64,000 nt of DNA from Heliocidaris erythrogramma. Its lineage: Eukaryota; Echinodermata; Echinoidea; Camarodonta; Echinometridae. Of the stretch, positions 45,801-56,049 are shown piece by piece; the stretch's first letter is position 1, and every line of letters starts with the position of its first letter. The notes under the pieces are model-generated. The model worked only from the letters and a program-made list of their open reading frames with translations, made no database searches and was not told the origin of the DNA. The stretch is from positions 45,303,162-45,367,161 of the forward strand of contig CM046858.1 of NCBI GenBank assembly GCA_025617745.1, written 5' to 3'. A program made the translations under genes and the position numbers.

Positions 45801-48333
45801 TTGTGCTGTAGTAAGTTGTGTCGTAGAGGAGGGCGTTGTAGCAGTTGATTGTCCCTCGCACAGCTCGTTGCCATAGACATTGAGACTTGTCCCTTCCGAT
45901 GGTGAGGAGGTCGGGCCCAAGGTAGAGGAAAGTTTGAAAGAAGGGCATTGATGGAAGCTTATGCCTATGAAATAGCTATTATCATTGATTCCATCAAACG
46001 TGACGTAAAAGCTACCCTGGCTTCCACCTGAAATACAGATTAAAATAATCATGGTCAATGCACATAATAAGTTATAGCATTAGTTTCGTTGATTTAGGGG
46101 TATAATACTGGGAGTAGGAGAATATTTTTTTTTTTCATTCTCAGCATAGGCGTACGGGGCGGAGCGGGGGGGGGGGGGGGGGGTTGCAGCCCCCTAGGAG
46201 ATTCGAAAACCGTGTGTTTTCATGACAAAATAATATTTTTACCATGATAAAGGAATCATTTCTGCCTTACTTGTAAGAACTGGAAAGGTGATATTTGGGC
46301 AAGAGGCGTCAGTCCCCTTGCGAAAATGAGCTCGTATGCTTGTTCTTGTCAATTTTTTTTACGGAATTGTGCACCCCACCTTTTGAGTAAATTAAGATGA
46401 CAGTCTATAATTTCGACAGATTGATTCAACAGATTGACAAGTTCTAAGGGATGACACGATAAAACACAAGCATGGGAACGATTTATTTAGATAGAAACCG
46501 AATATTCCAGACACCATTCTTTTTGCCATCTAACATGCATGGCTAAGCAGCAAACAGAAGATTTCGAATTCCCCATTTGTGATCTCGACCTTAAAAACAA
46601 ACAAATAAGAAATATATAATTTGTCCTCTTCTCAAACTTTCACTTAATTTGTTTCTCTATATTTTCTGCTTCCACTCATGTATACTTTATTTCAAGATTT
46701 AACTTCCCTTTTAGTGTGGATGATAAAACGTTTATATTATAATTGATATACGAGATTTATTTCTTATATAAACCATTTCGCTGGAGATTTTACAACTCGA
46801 GCAGATAAGATATGGTTATCATTTTTAACAAAAATAGAATTAACAAAAGCAAACATTGTTCACATGCGCTCAATCTGTTTCATGTTCAATAGGATTCTGT
46901 ATTTAAATATCCACCTGTATAAGAAACTGTGATTGTCGCCGTGATTATAACAGGTACACCTGGACCGTTGCCATAAGGATAATCCAGGATAAAGCAGAAC
47001 TGTTGTGAGTACTGGACGAGGAGAAAATACGCAAGCTCTATACAGGTCTTTTCTGTGCATTGTATGATGTCGTTTGCTGCATCGGTGGCATCTACAGCGA
47101 GTCCAGAACCAACTGTCATTGTTGCTTTTGTCACCTGGATGTTACTCCTTACATCAGTGCTGCATTCACTAAATGTACGTATAGGGCATGAACTACTTCC
47201 TGTGTCTGAAATTACATTAAAAAACATGTACGGAAGAAAAAAACCCAACAACAACAACAACAAACAAACAAGCAAACTGTACGACCTATACTGATTTTCT
47301 GTATAGCAGAGCTCTCTGGAAGAGCAGGTCCACAATAGAAATTGAATTTGAGACAACCCTGCTACAATAAAACTGGAATAAAATATTTCTGATAATGATA
47401 GGCCCTTGCGATGAATATGGTAATAATGATAAAGAAGAATTTATGATAGAAACTATAAAGGTAATAAAGATGATGATAATAAATAATAATAATAACAGCA
47501 GTAATAATAAATATTATATTAACAATACTAATAATATTAAATTATTATTATTATGATAATCATTATATCATTTATAATAGTGATACAAATCATAACAATA
47601 ACAATAATGATGACAGTAATAGTAATATCACTACATCATCTCATATTGATGAAAAATTATCTGACCAAAATTTGTCATGGTACACTAGAAGAGACTGGAA
47701 CAAACGTTTCCAAGGTGTCTCAAAACAAAGAACCAGTGACTTTCTATTGGCGAGGACCCAAAGCCGTAAACTATGTTAATACATGCCATAGCGTCCCATT
47801 ATTAGATAAGTACCTATATTTACTCGTTTCATGCCATGTAGCACATGATAAGTACTAATCATCATCTTAATGATTGTAGTAATGATTATAATAAAAATGG
47901 TAATGATGATGATGATTATAACAATGATAACTAGAAAGGCCGTCAAAGGCGGCAGACCCACGCCTTAGCGGCGCTATAGAGTAGTTGCAATACTAACTAT
48001 GGGGTCAAAACTACAAAGTTACACAGAATTTGCAGGCGTCAACCGATCATCACCAAAATCTAATCGATTCTTTCCTGTCACTATCCGAACATTCCCTGAA
48101 AATTTGGTGCAAATCCGTTTACCCGTTCTCTAGTTATCTTGTACACAAACAAACAAACATACGGAGCCCTTTACATAACCCTGCCGATTTCATCGGCGTG
48201 GCATCGGCGTGGGTAATTATATAACGATAGCAGTAGTAACTAAAAAGGCCGTCAAAGGCGGCAGACCCACGCCTTAGCGGCGCTAGAGAGTATTTGCAAA
48301 TCCATTCACCCGTTCTCTAGTTATCTTGTACAC

Positions 48334-48368
<35 letters not shown>

Positions 48369-51300
48369 CAAACATACGGAGCCCTTAACTGTACTATCAC
48401 ACCGGGCTTCCCCACCGTGCCACGACAGTCCCGACTCAAAAATATGGAAAATCGGGTGAAAAGTCGTGGCCAAGTCGGGAAGGTCGTGGCGTGATCGGGG
48501 TTAGTCGTGGCATGTTCGTGAGGGTCGGGAACGGTCGGGAGGGCTGTCACGACTTTTTAGGTCGGAGCTTAATAATCGGGAAACTCTCTCTCAAGATTCT
48601 AAGAAATCGTGGCTATAACGTCGTGAGGACGTGGCGCGGTCGGCATAGTCGGGGCACAGTCTTGGCTCAGTCGTGGTGCAGTCGGATTGGTCGTGGCCCA
48701 GTCAAAATGAAAGTGAGGTCTGCTTGCAAATCGGCTGTATTTATAGGTCTTGGCGCGGACGTGGTAGAGAAGGTGATAGATCGGGGCTGTGGCGTGGCTC
48801 AGTCGTGGCGCAATCGGATAGATCGTGGCGCTGTCTTGGCGAGAACGTGGCACAAACGGGTACTGTCGGGACTCAGTCGTGAGAGTCGTGGGTATAATCG
48901 GGGTGCTGTCGTGGCTGGTACATGGCTGGATCGAGACTGTCGGGAATCAGTCGTGGCACAATCGGGGGAGAGTCGTGGCAGCAACGGGAATGTATAATTT
49001 TTTAACCGGGATTCGGGTATTTTTACACGAGTCTACCCCGACTCATACAAATGTTTCAAAAATTATAGAATCGGCGTTGTCGGGACGGTCGTAGCAGTCG
49101 TGGAGTTTGGTGTGATAGGGGCTTTACATAACCCTGCCGATTTCATCGGCGTGGGTAATAATAATTATATTATAATAACAATATATCATATCCACGGAGC
49201 GCAGGTACCGTAGACACGCGTGGCTAATTTAACAGCTCTCTAGTATTATTAATAATTAAGATAAGTAATTGATTTTAGATTGTATAATTATCTCGCATTT
49301 CACGAGTCTGTCTATTGCTACTGATTTTCTCTTTAACAATTTCTCTCTCTTTCTCTCTCTCTCTATTCTTCTCTGCCCTTGACACTAAACCTATTTTTTC
49401 ACTTTTCTCCCGCTTCTGGCCTGTCATTTCCTTCCTATTACTATGCTCTCGCTCCCCATCTCTCTCTTCTCCCCTTTCTCCCTCTCTCTTCTTCTCTGCC
49501 CCTGACACTAATCCCATTTTTCACTTTTCTCCCGCTTTTGGCCTGTCATTTCTTTCCTATTACTATGCTCTCGCTCCCCACCTCTCTCTCTCTCTTCTCC
49601 CATTTCTCTCTCTCTCTCTCTCTCTATTCTTCTCTGCCCTTGACACTAACACTATTTTGCACGTTTCTCGCGCTTCTGGCCTGTCCTTTCCTTCCTATTA
49701 CCATGATTACTATGCCATCGCTCCTCATTTCTCTCTTTTCTCTCTCCGTAATGCCTCTGCTTTCTTAATTTTTCTTTTTACAATCAGTATGCTTCAAAGT
49801 GAATAAAATTATGATATTATTACGCAAACGATGTGACATTGCGTTCATGAAGTATGTAAGCATTTATTCTTGTATTTATGCAGAACCCTGTGGAAGACCT
49901 GTGCCGTTTTTGTCTTTTTGATGTATCTTCTGTTTCATTTTATTGTTGATGATTTCTGTCCTTTTATGCAATTCTTGTAACTGAGCAGGCTACTCTAAAT
50001 AATATAGGTTTTCCCGCCCAATTTCGTCAAAATGCATCCGATTTAACAATGCAATCATTCAATTTCGAGCGAATTTGAATGATCACCGAGATCAACATTC
50101 AAAAAGCTAACTAGTTCATTCAATTTAATTTCATTAACATGCGATTTCATAATTTTCTCAAATAAACGTGTAAAAAGCGCGTTCAAATTAAAAATGCACG
50201 TAAAATGCATTCAAATTCGCACCTGCTCTGCCCTGATGAACGTTTGGGAATTCACGAATTGACAAGCATTTTCAGCATTTGGGCAGTGTTTTTCGTTACT
50301 GCTTATGTTCTTTGTAATCTGCATTTGTTAATTATGCAAACTTTACTTACCTTGAAATGTGACATTGGCCTTATATTGATCTTTCTCATTCCTCTGTCAA
50401 ACCGTCATCGAAACAACAACTCCACGTTCATAATTATACATACAATCAGGCCCCTGGGAAAGATTTTGTTACTAGGGGTGCTGTGAGCCGACTTTTTTTT
50501 TGTATCCAGGATTTTGTGATATTCACAAAATTTTCTGACAAGCAAAAAAAAAAGTCCTCAACGTTTTGGGGTGTCTTTTTAACTCCAAAAATCTTTGACA
50601 AGCAAGCAAAAAAAGTCATAAGCAGTTTGCTGGCTACAGCACCCCGCATCCTCTGCCTTCTAGGGGGTGATGTGCACCCCCTCAAAAAAATCTGGGGGTG
50701 CTGCACACCCCCAGCACCCCCGCCTCCCAGGTGCCTGTATACAATTCATTTATGCACGACTATGGTGGCGGCTCGAGGAGATTACATGAATATCTCGAAT
50801 ACGGACAGAATTAGGTTGGCTGAAGCATTCGACAACAAGCAAGACTACCTAGAACTCGCAGACGCTCTAGGAATAAACATGAAATATGATAAAAATAAAC
50901 TTTGAAAATGAAAGTTTGAAAAAATGAGAAGGAAATTATATAATCAAAAACAGTGAAAAGGGGTGCATATGACGTGAAAAAATGAGGTAAGAATTACATA
51001 GGACAACAGAACTTGTTTATGTTAATTGAATTCGAACGTTCAAAGTGCGAAGGTGTGTGCCTATAAATGAAATTGAAATTGGTATTTGGGACGAAATTGA
51101 ACGTCTATCCAGCTGGCGCCAAATTGAATGACAACTTTGCGTCGTTGAATTGAATGAATTTCTCTCTAAATTGAATGACATAAAATTTAAAAGGAATGAT
51201 ATAAAACTAAATTTAATGCTCAAAGAATGAAAATGAACCATGAGAGCAGAGAGTTGACGAAAATGGTTCGAACTTGAACGCCTATTCATGAATTCGAATG

Positions 51301-52111
51301 CAACTCTGATGAAATTGGGCGGGAAAACCTATATTAAATTTGTTTTTCCATGATTTGTATTAGTACATGTAGATAAATAAAACTTCTGAAAGATTTTAGT
51401 ATTCGTCCATACAATTAAAATGCAAGTTACTTCTTAGCTTAATTCACACACGACACTGCCAAAAATACTGATAAATAATTAATGTATACACTAATTATCG
51501 GACTTTTATACATTGTCTTAATTTCCCTGTTCTCACTTAAAAAAATATACATGTCTTTTCCCAATGCAATAAAAACAACTCTTCTGACTTGTTGTGACCA
51601 TTTTGCCTAATAAATATGTCATTGCAATATTTTACAAAGGAGAGAGACGATTGAAATAGGCGTACAAAGTATTGGATGTTAAAAATGTATTACCCATTGA
51701 AACAATGCCGCATGTTTGTCCCTTAGTACGTGTTAACAACTGTATAGGGGAAAGAAAGGTACAATTATTAATTAATTAGCAATTAATAATACTTTGATTT
51801 ATGCCGTATATTGTATTGTTTTCCTTTTGTATGCATACACAAGCAATAACTACAACAACCACAACAGAAAACAAAATAAATAATGCATACAATAGCAATA
51901 ACAGCAACAACAAAAGAAACAAAACTTGATCAAATCCATAACTTTCATCATTACTATGTATCTTTCGTATTACATTTAAACATAAAAAGTAGCACTGTTA
52001 AAATTATTGAATTTTAACATTTGCCATGAACACGTGCATGCAATCATTTTTTGGTTTTGATTTACTTACCCCAAGAAGTATCCATGAAAACCATAGGACA
52101 GCAGAAAACAT
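39532..52111 (-). CDS. Secreted C-type lectin / PAN-domain protein with mucin-like stalk, seven exons, 505 aa
   Basis: Exons 52111-52070, 51739-51694, 47205-46915, 46027-45632, 41316-41020, 40702-40571 and 39845-39532 join to an open frame of 505 codons. Residues 1-22 or so (MFSAVLWFSWILLGLL...) form a signal peptide. Residues 30-185 are a cysteine-containing extracellular region I do not recognise. Residues 186-258 are a Thr/Gln/Pro-rich stalk (TTQP units) suited to O-glycosylation. Residues 262-400 form a C-type lectin domain with paired cysteines (262/273, 294/400, 378/392 by position) and WVG. Residues 439-480 form a PAN/apple-like domain ending near the C-terminus. The calcium/sugar motif is EPD (364-366), a mix of EPN and QPD; the second-site WND is replaced by MID (387-389). 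No transmembrane segment is seen. A role in immunity or adhesion is a family-level guess. Confidence 0.87.
40048..40176. mobile_element. Hairpin MITE with GGGCCTGTAACA ends
   Basis: GGGGCCTGTAACA at the left and TGTTACAGGCCC at the right, plus inner TCAATCTTACGATTGAT repeats. In lectin intron 6. Confidence 0.75.
40571..40702 (-). CDS. Lectin/PAN gene, exon 6 (end of the C-type lectin domain)
   Basis: 44 codons between ACAG and GTGATT, phase 1 to 1. It codes NWWSPNEPD, SENCIAYHH and LCSGRYFSLCE, the last two conserved cysteine segments of the fold. Confidence 0.85.
41020..41316 (-). CDS. Lectin/PAN gene, exon 5 (first part of the C-type lectin domain)
   Basis: 99 codons, phase 1 to 1. It begins GACPNGWESIGPGCYTF, a standard start of a long-form C-type lectin domain, and reaches FWVGCTDQAVEGTFKCEDG. 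The donor is taken as GTACGT because the next exon resumes with NWWSPNEPD. Reading on gives a spurious LLTVVNIRAT tail. Confidence 0.88.
43563..45290 (+). mobile_element. ACCCACGCC...GGCGTGGGT element, full-length copy
   Basis: Starts ACCCACGCCGATGAAATCGG (this 51-bp start is itself duplicated, 43563-43613 and 43614-43664). Ends GGCGTGGGTCTGCCGCCTTT then GACGGCCTTTCTAG. It is flanked on both sides by ATT-rich microsatellite. Two shorter relatives lie at 47934 and 48240. No transposase is visible. In lectin intron 4. Confidence 0.6.
45632..46027 (-). CDS. Lectin/PAN gene, exon 4 (Thr/Gln/Pro stalk)
   Basis: 132 codons, phase 1 to 1. The first 60 codons end the N-terminal region (SFYVTFDGINDNSYF). 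The rest is a run of TTQP-like units about 5 to 10 residues long, typical of a mucin-like stalk. Donor GTAAGA at 45631-45626. Confidence 0.86.
46915..47205 (-). CDS. Lectin/PAN gene, exon 3
   Basis: 97 codons, phase 1 to 1 (acceptor TTTCAG, donor GTGGAT). It has five cysteines and a beta-rich look, with VTKATMTVGSGLAVDATDA. No known domain is recognised. Confidence 0.82.
47934..48215 (-). mobile_element. ACCCACGCC element, short copy
   Basis: About 280 bp. It joins the two ends of the 43.6-kb copy with most of the interior missing, in TAA/CAT-rich DNA. Confidence 0.65.
48240..49154 (-). mobile_element. ACCCACGCC element, copy split by a 725-bp insertion
   Basis: The two ends match the 47934-48215 copy. 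The middle is interrupted at GGAGCCC by 48394-49118. Confidence 0.65.
48394..49118. mobile_element. 725-bp GTCGTGG-rich element with CTATCACACC ends
   Basis: Begins CTATCACACC and ends GGTGTGATAG, an exact 10-bp inverted repeat. The interior is packed with GTCGTGGC and GTCGGGA motifs at irregular spacing. No real ORF. Confidence 0.7.
49371..49720 (+). repeat. Three imperfect CT-rich tandem units of about 122-138 bp
   Basis: Units start CTCTGCCC(C/T)TGACACTAA at about 49371, 49493 and 49631, and share CTTTTCTCCCGCTT and CTGGCCTGTC. Confidence 0.75.
50447..50737. mobile_element. 291-bp hAT-like MITE
   Basis: Ends CAGGCCCCTGGGA and (reverse complement) CAGGCACCTGGGA. Flanked by CATACAAT and TATACAAT, an 8-bp duplication with one mismatch, as hAT elements make. 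Confidence 0.8.
50762..50905 (+). pseudogene. N-terminal HTH fragment of a transposase
   Basis: 47 codons, MVAARGDYMNIS...IRLAEAFDNKQDYLELADAL. The pattern resembles the first helix-turn-helix of IS630/Tc1-type transposases. It stops soon after, and the catalytic domain is absent. Confidence 0.45.
51694..51739 (-). CDS. Lectin/PAN gene, exon 2
   Basis: 46 bases between TACAG and GTAATA. It codes LLTRTKGQTCGIVSM, ends in phase 1 and probably contains the signal-peptidase site near KGQ-TC. It is short, but its phase fits both neighbours. Confidence 0.72.
52070..52111 (-). CDS. Lectin/PAN gene, exon 1 (signal peptide)
   Basis: Codes MFSAVLWFSWILLG, 14 residues, then a GTAAGT donor in phase 0. 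The hydrophobic run continues into exon 2. Confidence 0.8.
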
Positions 52112-53990
52112 GCCCGGCTCGCGTTGATTCCACATAACGGTGTTTTAATCAGATTCAAAGCAAAATCATTGAACGATATATCATGTAATCTTACCGAAGT
52201 CGTATATTTACGGGATATGTATCGAATAACTCTTCTGTTTCGATATTGCGACTACGAGTTAGAATGTTAGATAGCAATTAATTATGATGCGAATGCAAAC
52301 GATCCAAAACAGCAGCAGCGAGGAACATCGAAATATCATGCTCCAAATCTTACAAAGTAAAAAGCTTATACTACATGTATGAGGTGTTGATTGTGAATGA
52401 CCAATGTCTGTTAAATCAAAGAGGATGAAAATAAGTTTTGGGGAAATCTCTTCGAAGAAAGTCACTCTCCTACACGTAAAACAGAATTAGCACTCTTCCA
52501 AAGGGACTATAACATGCATGAAAGTTGTTTTTGCCCCATTGCTCCAATGGTCGAATGGCGATATCGAGTTAACTCGTTATTACCTTTTCAAAGGCCGAAT
52601 ATCCTCAGTCAAGGCAGTGATAGCGAATGTGCTCTAACTGTCTAACTTCAAAAGGAAAGAATGGTTTCAGGGCAAAATGACTGTGAGACAATGTCAACCG
52701 CTAACTCAGCCTTAAAGACTGGAGTGAATTATGCGAGACTCTCACGATGATGAGAGACAATGGCAGTGCGCCTTCTACGCAGCCAGCCTGCATTACCCAC
52801 GTGACTTCAGATTACTAGCCAATCACATCACTTAAAGCTGTAAGCTTTTAGTACGTCAGAATATCATCACTTTATACGTATATGATTATTTTGTATGATC
52901 ACAGCTTTACACAGCAATACACACCTTTTTGTCCACCCCCCCCCCTCTCCGGCCCCAACACGCACTACTCATCATGCGCCATGCATTTTTTAGGTGTAAT
53001 AATTTTCTGTCGATCCCTACATGTTCTATACAGCTGATTATTGTGACAGCTTGTACGCGGTGATATATGTCCTGAAAATGAATACAGTTAGCCCACTCAA
53101 GGAGTGTAGAGATCTCAAGGTATAGCAATTCCTTCAAATGACTTTCAATAATAAGGTTGAGGTTTCGAAGCCGTGCGCGGTACTTTAGGTCCTTACACCA
53201 CATGTCATTCTTCACCAGGTGTAAATGGGTACCTGATATGCGCTAGTTACCAAGTGAAATAATTTGTTCTCTCCACATGTATAAAATGTGATTTCCCCTC
53301 AATGTGAAACATTTTGAAATGGTTTGGTTTTCCATTATGCATGAACCTTAACCTTTTTGAAATGCTTGTAGAAGACATCAATAATAAAGATAAAAACAGT
53401 TGGTGAGTCGCAGCAAAAGGATATCCTGGATTATAAGTCATAATTCGTTTTCTCTCTTCAAAATCCTTATCTTACAGTAGAACATGCTGACGTAAAAACA
53501 AGTTTTATATGATGATCACATATAACGCTTTCTTTTCCCCACCTCTTTCTCATTTTTCTCACTGTGCTTCATTATTACATGATTTAATAGCAGGACAATT
53601 AAAGTTAATGTTACCCTAGGTTGACCATAGATCTTCCATACCTTTAACGATTTCATAAAATATACAGGAGAAATTTAGCCTGACCCGAAAGATAAAGTTG
53701 AGTTCTGGTCATGATTGAATTGAATTGTGAAAGAAACTGTCTAATCTCAAAGCAATTGGGAAAGGTTGATTACATAGCACATACGAATTGGTGTATGCTG
53801 TAATGTTTTTGAATCACCAAAATGATAAGAAAAATTGACACGATCCTGCTGAGAGTCACGTGAACTGTACACAGAAATGTGTATATGGGACTACACACAA
53901 ATGTTCGGCCCGTACATTTAAGCTGTTTCTTGTCATATTTTGAATGTGAGCGCATTTGAAGAGCAATCCTTTTCAAGGGACATATATACT
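52112..53990. other. Upstream region of the lectin gene
   Basis: No gene is recognised. The lectin promoter should lie here, but no clear TATA box or initiator could be chosen. A poly-C run near 52937 is one of the few on this strand. Confidence 0.4.
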
Positions 53991-54190
53991 ATGATAATCT
54001 TCCAAACTAACATGATAACAATGAGAAAAGCTCACAAATTATTTTTTACCTTTCCCAGAACTCAACCTTCCCTTTAAAGATCACATTACAAGAAAATTCC
54101 ATCAAAATAAATATTGGCTTAATACTTATTATTGCATAGATAGCATAAATTAAACAAGGTTATCCAAATTCAACGCTTGGAAACATTTGA
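53990..54190 (-). repeat. Dispersed repeat with inverted relatives at 9.2 and 61.9 kb
   Basis: 53990-54076 is the inverted counterpart of 9213-9305. 54076-54190 is the inverted counterpart of about 61908-62033 (CCAAATTCAACGCTTGGAAA). Confidence 0.7.
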
Positions 54191-55019
54191 AGTAATGCTT
54201 ATTACAGGCCTAGCTAATGATAACACAACACAGCATTCAGAATTTAGTTGAATTTTGTGAGACACTGATTTATTCGAGCTGACCCTGCAGATCATAGGCA
54301 TGCAGAACAATATACATGTATCAACAAACTATTGGTTTGACAATCTGTAAGCATTACTTTAACGTGAATATGCTTTTAGTCATGGTGCAAGAACTGCCCT
54401 GGCCTCAACTCTAGAATATTTTTTTGGTTTTTTTTGTTAGATATGAAAAAGCTAGAATGGTAGGGAAAATTACTTTATCTCAATTCTATAAAATTCCAGG
54501 AATTCCCTGATCGCATGTAGTCAACCACAGCTAAATTCAAACACCCCAAGATAAAGTTAAAGAGTAGAAAACAAACCACAAAAACCTGGTCATTAAGAAC
54601 GATTCACGATGTCCACGCAATACCCACCACACTACCACACTGATGGGGAAGAATGTCTCCCATTCCTGCTGGAAAGTGAATTCCAGCAGGGATTTTTGAA
54701 CAGAATATTTCAACACATTAGCGAACAAGTTAGACATTCTCTCTCACCTGAATCATGAAAAATAGCGATGATATTCCATTTGGACTCATTTGTGAAATTT
54801 ATAATCAGTTCTCAGAGGACAAATGACGGTTATTAGGGGCTGTGATTTCCCTATCTCGCGATAGCACAATCGTGCACTGCCATCATGCATAACATGGACT
54901 CACTGCACAGTATGTCATCCTGTCAATGTACACCGTTTGTTCGCACACCGTTGCTTCGTATACATTGTACATGTCAGCACAAACAGTGCACATAGACAAG
55001 ATAAGGTAGTTGTAGGGTA

Positions 55020-55150
55020 TCTACGTAGTATAAGTTCGCACAACCATACGTTATTCAGAAAATCGTAATTTTGTGATACAAAATCGTAAGGAGTAATATA
55101 CAATAAAAAATCGTAATAATTACGCCCAAATCGTAAGAGTTGGCAGGTAT
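55020..55150. repeat. AATCGTAA repeat cluster
   Basis: Four to five AATCGTAA motifs then AGAGTTGGCAGGTAT. Reads as the edge of an unidentified dispersed repeat. Confidence 0.5.
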
Positions 55151-55758
55151 GTCCCACGGTTGGCAATACTGGGGGAGAACCAAACCCTATGTCCACCCCA
55201 TTTCGCTGCACCACTTCGTTAAACTCTGCATTAGCACCCTCAATCACCCCACTACAAACTACCGGCCGCGTCTTTTTTTTTCTAACCAAGCCTAGGCAGA
55301 TTTCGCATTTTTCATGAATATTCATGACGCAGGGTCGGGAAACGGTTCCGATTGGTCTTCATGAAAGCACGGTCGGTGGGGGGAAAAAAGTCCCTGGCCT
55401 GCACGTACGTATGCATATTACGTGCAGCGCTATATTTCGATCGTGTGTGTTCAACGTGTAGGCGCCTAGCCTACGTTCATGTATGTATTGTTTAATTCTC
55501 AACATATTCAACCCAGCAATGTGACACGTAAAAAATTGGATTGAGCAGCCAATTTCAAAATCAAGTTTTGCATTAATTTATTGCATGTGCGTAGATCTAA
55601 TTTAGTAATTAGCTCTTTTGAGGACACCCTCCTTTTCCGACCAAAATTGACACTGCCACTGGCATTACTCTGAAAATAGGTCTAGGCCTAGGCTATGCGT
55701 ATATTGACAATTGCCCATCGTAATGTTCTCCACAAATGAACTTTACAACAATATGCAG

Positions 55759-55917
55759 CGCCAATGTGTTGTTATTGTATGATGGTCGCAAAGTGTAAGC
55801 GCGCCACCTTGTGTCAGCCTCTTGGCCTTGGTTATAAATTGATGCACAATCTCACCTCAAAGTCGTCTGGTATATTTCTTTATTTCACTATAATACTATT
55901 GTTTAATTAACCCCTGG
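55759..55917 (+). repeat. 5' LTR
   Basis: Begins near CGCCAATGTGTTG and ends TTTAATTAACCCC. Edges uncertain by a few bases. Confidence 0.7.
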
Positions 55918-56049
55918 CGTGGTGGCAGCTAGGTCTGATTCCTACCCATCGAGTTACTTAGCCATTTACAGAAATAAACCCTCAAAATAGGGGCCGGGCG
56001 TGCCGTGTAAATATCGGTGTCAGACGAGAGGTAGTCCTAGGACATTGAT

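Larger units (their letters stand above)
50001..51335 (+). mobile_element. TIR element with remnant HTH ORF (Tc1/IS630-like?)
   Basis: About 28-bp TIRs: TATAGGTTTTCCCGCCCAAT at the left, reverse complement at the right, possibly TA-flanked. It holds a 47-codon remnant ORF and a nested hAT-like MITE. In lectin intron 2. Confidence 0.7.

Noticed and set aside
48491..49094. Open frames in the GTCGTGG-rich element
   Set aside because: The motif lacks stop codons in several frames on both strands, so long frames arise by composition.
49315..49806. 163-codon frame in the CT-rich tandem repeat
   Set aside because: It follows the tandem repeat units exactly and has no domain; an artefact of repeat composition.
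54915..55325. 136-codon minus-strand frame near the left inverted-repeat arm
   Set aside because: It runs through the TIR and the AATCGTAA repeats. A segment (EGANAEFNEVVQRNGVDIGF) looks protein-like, but no splice partners or domain could be supported.
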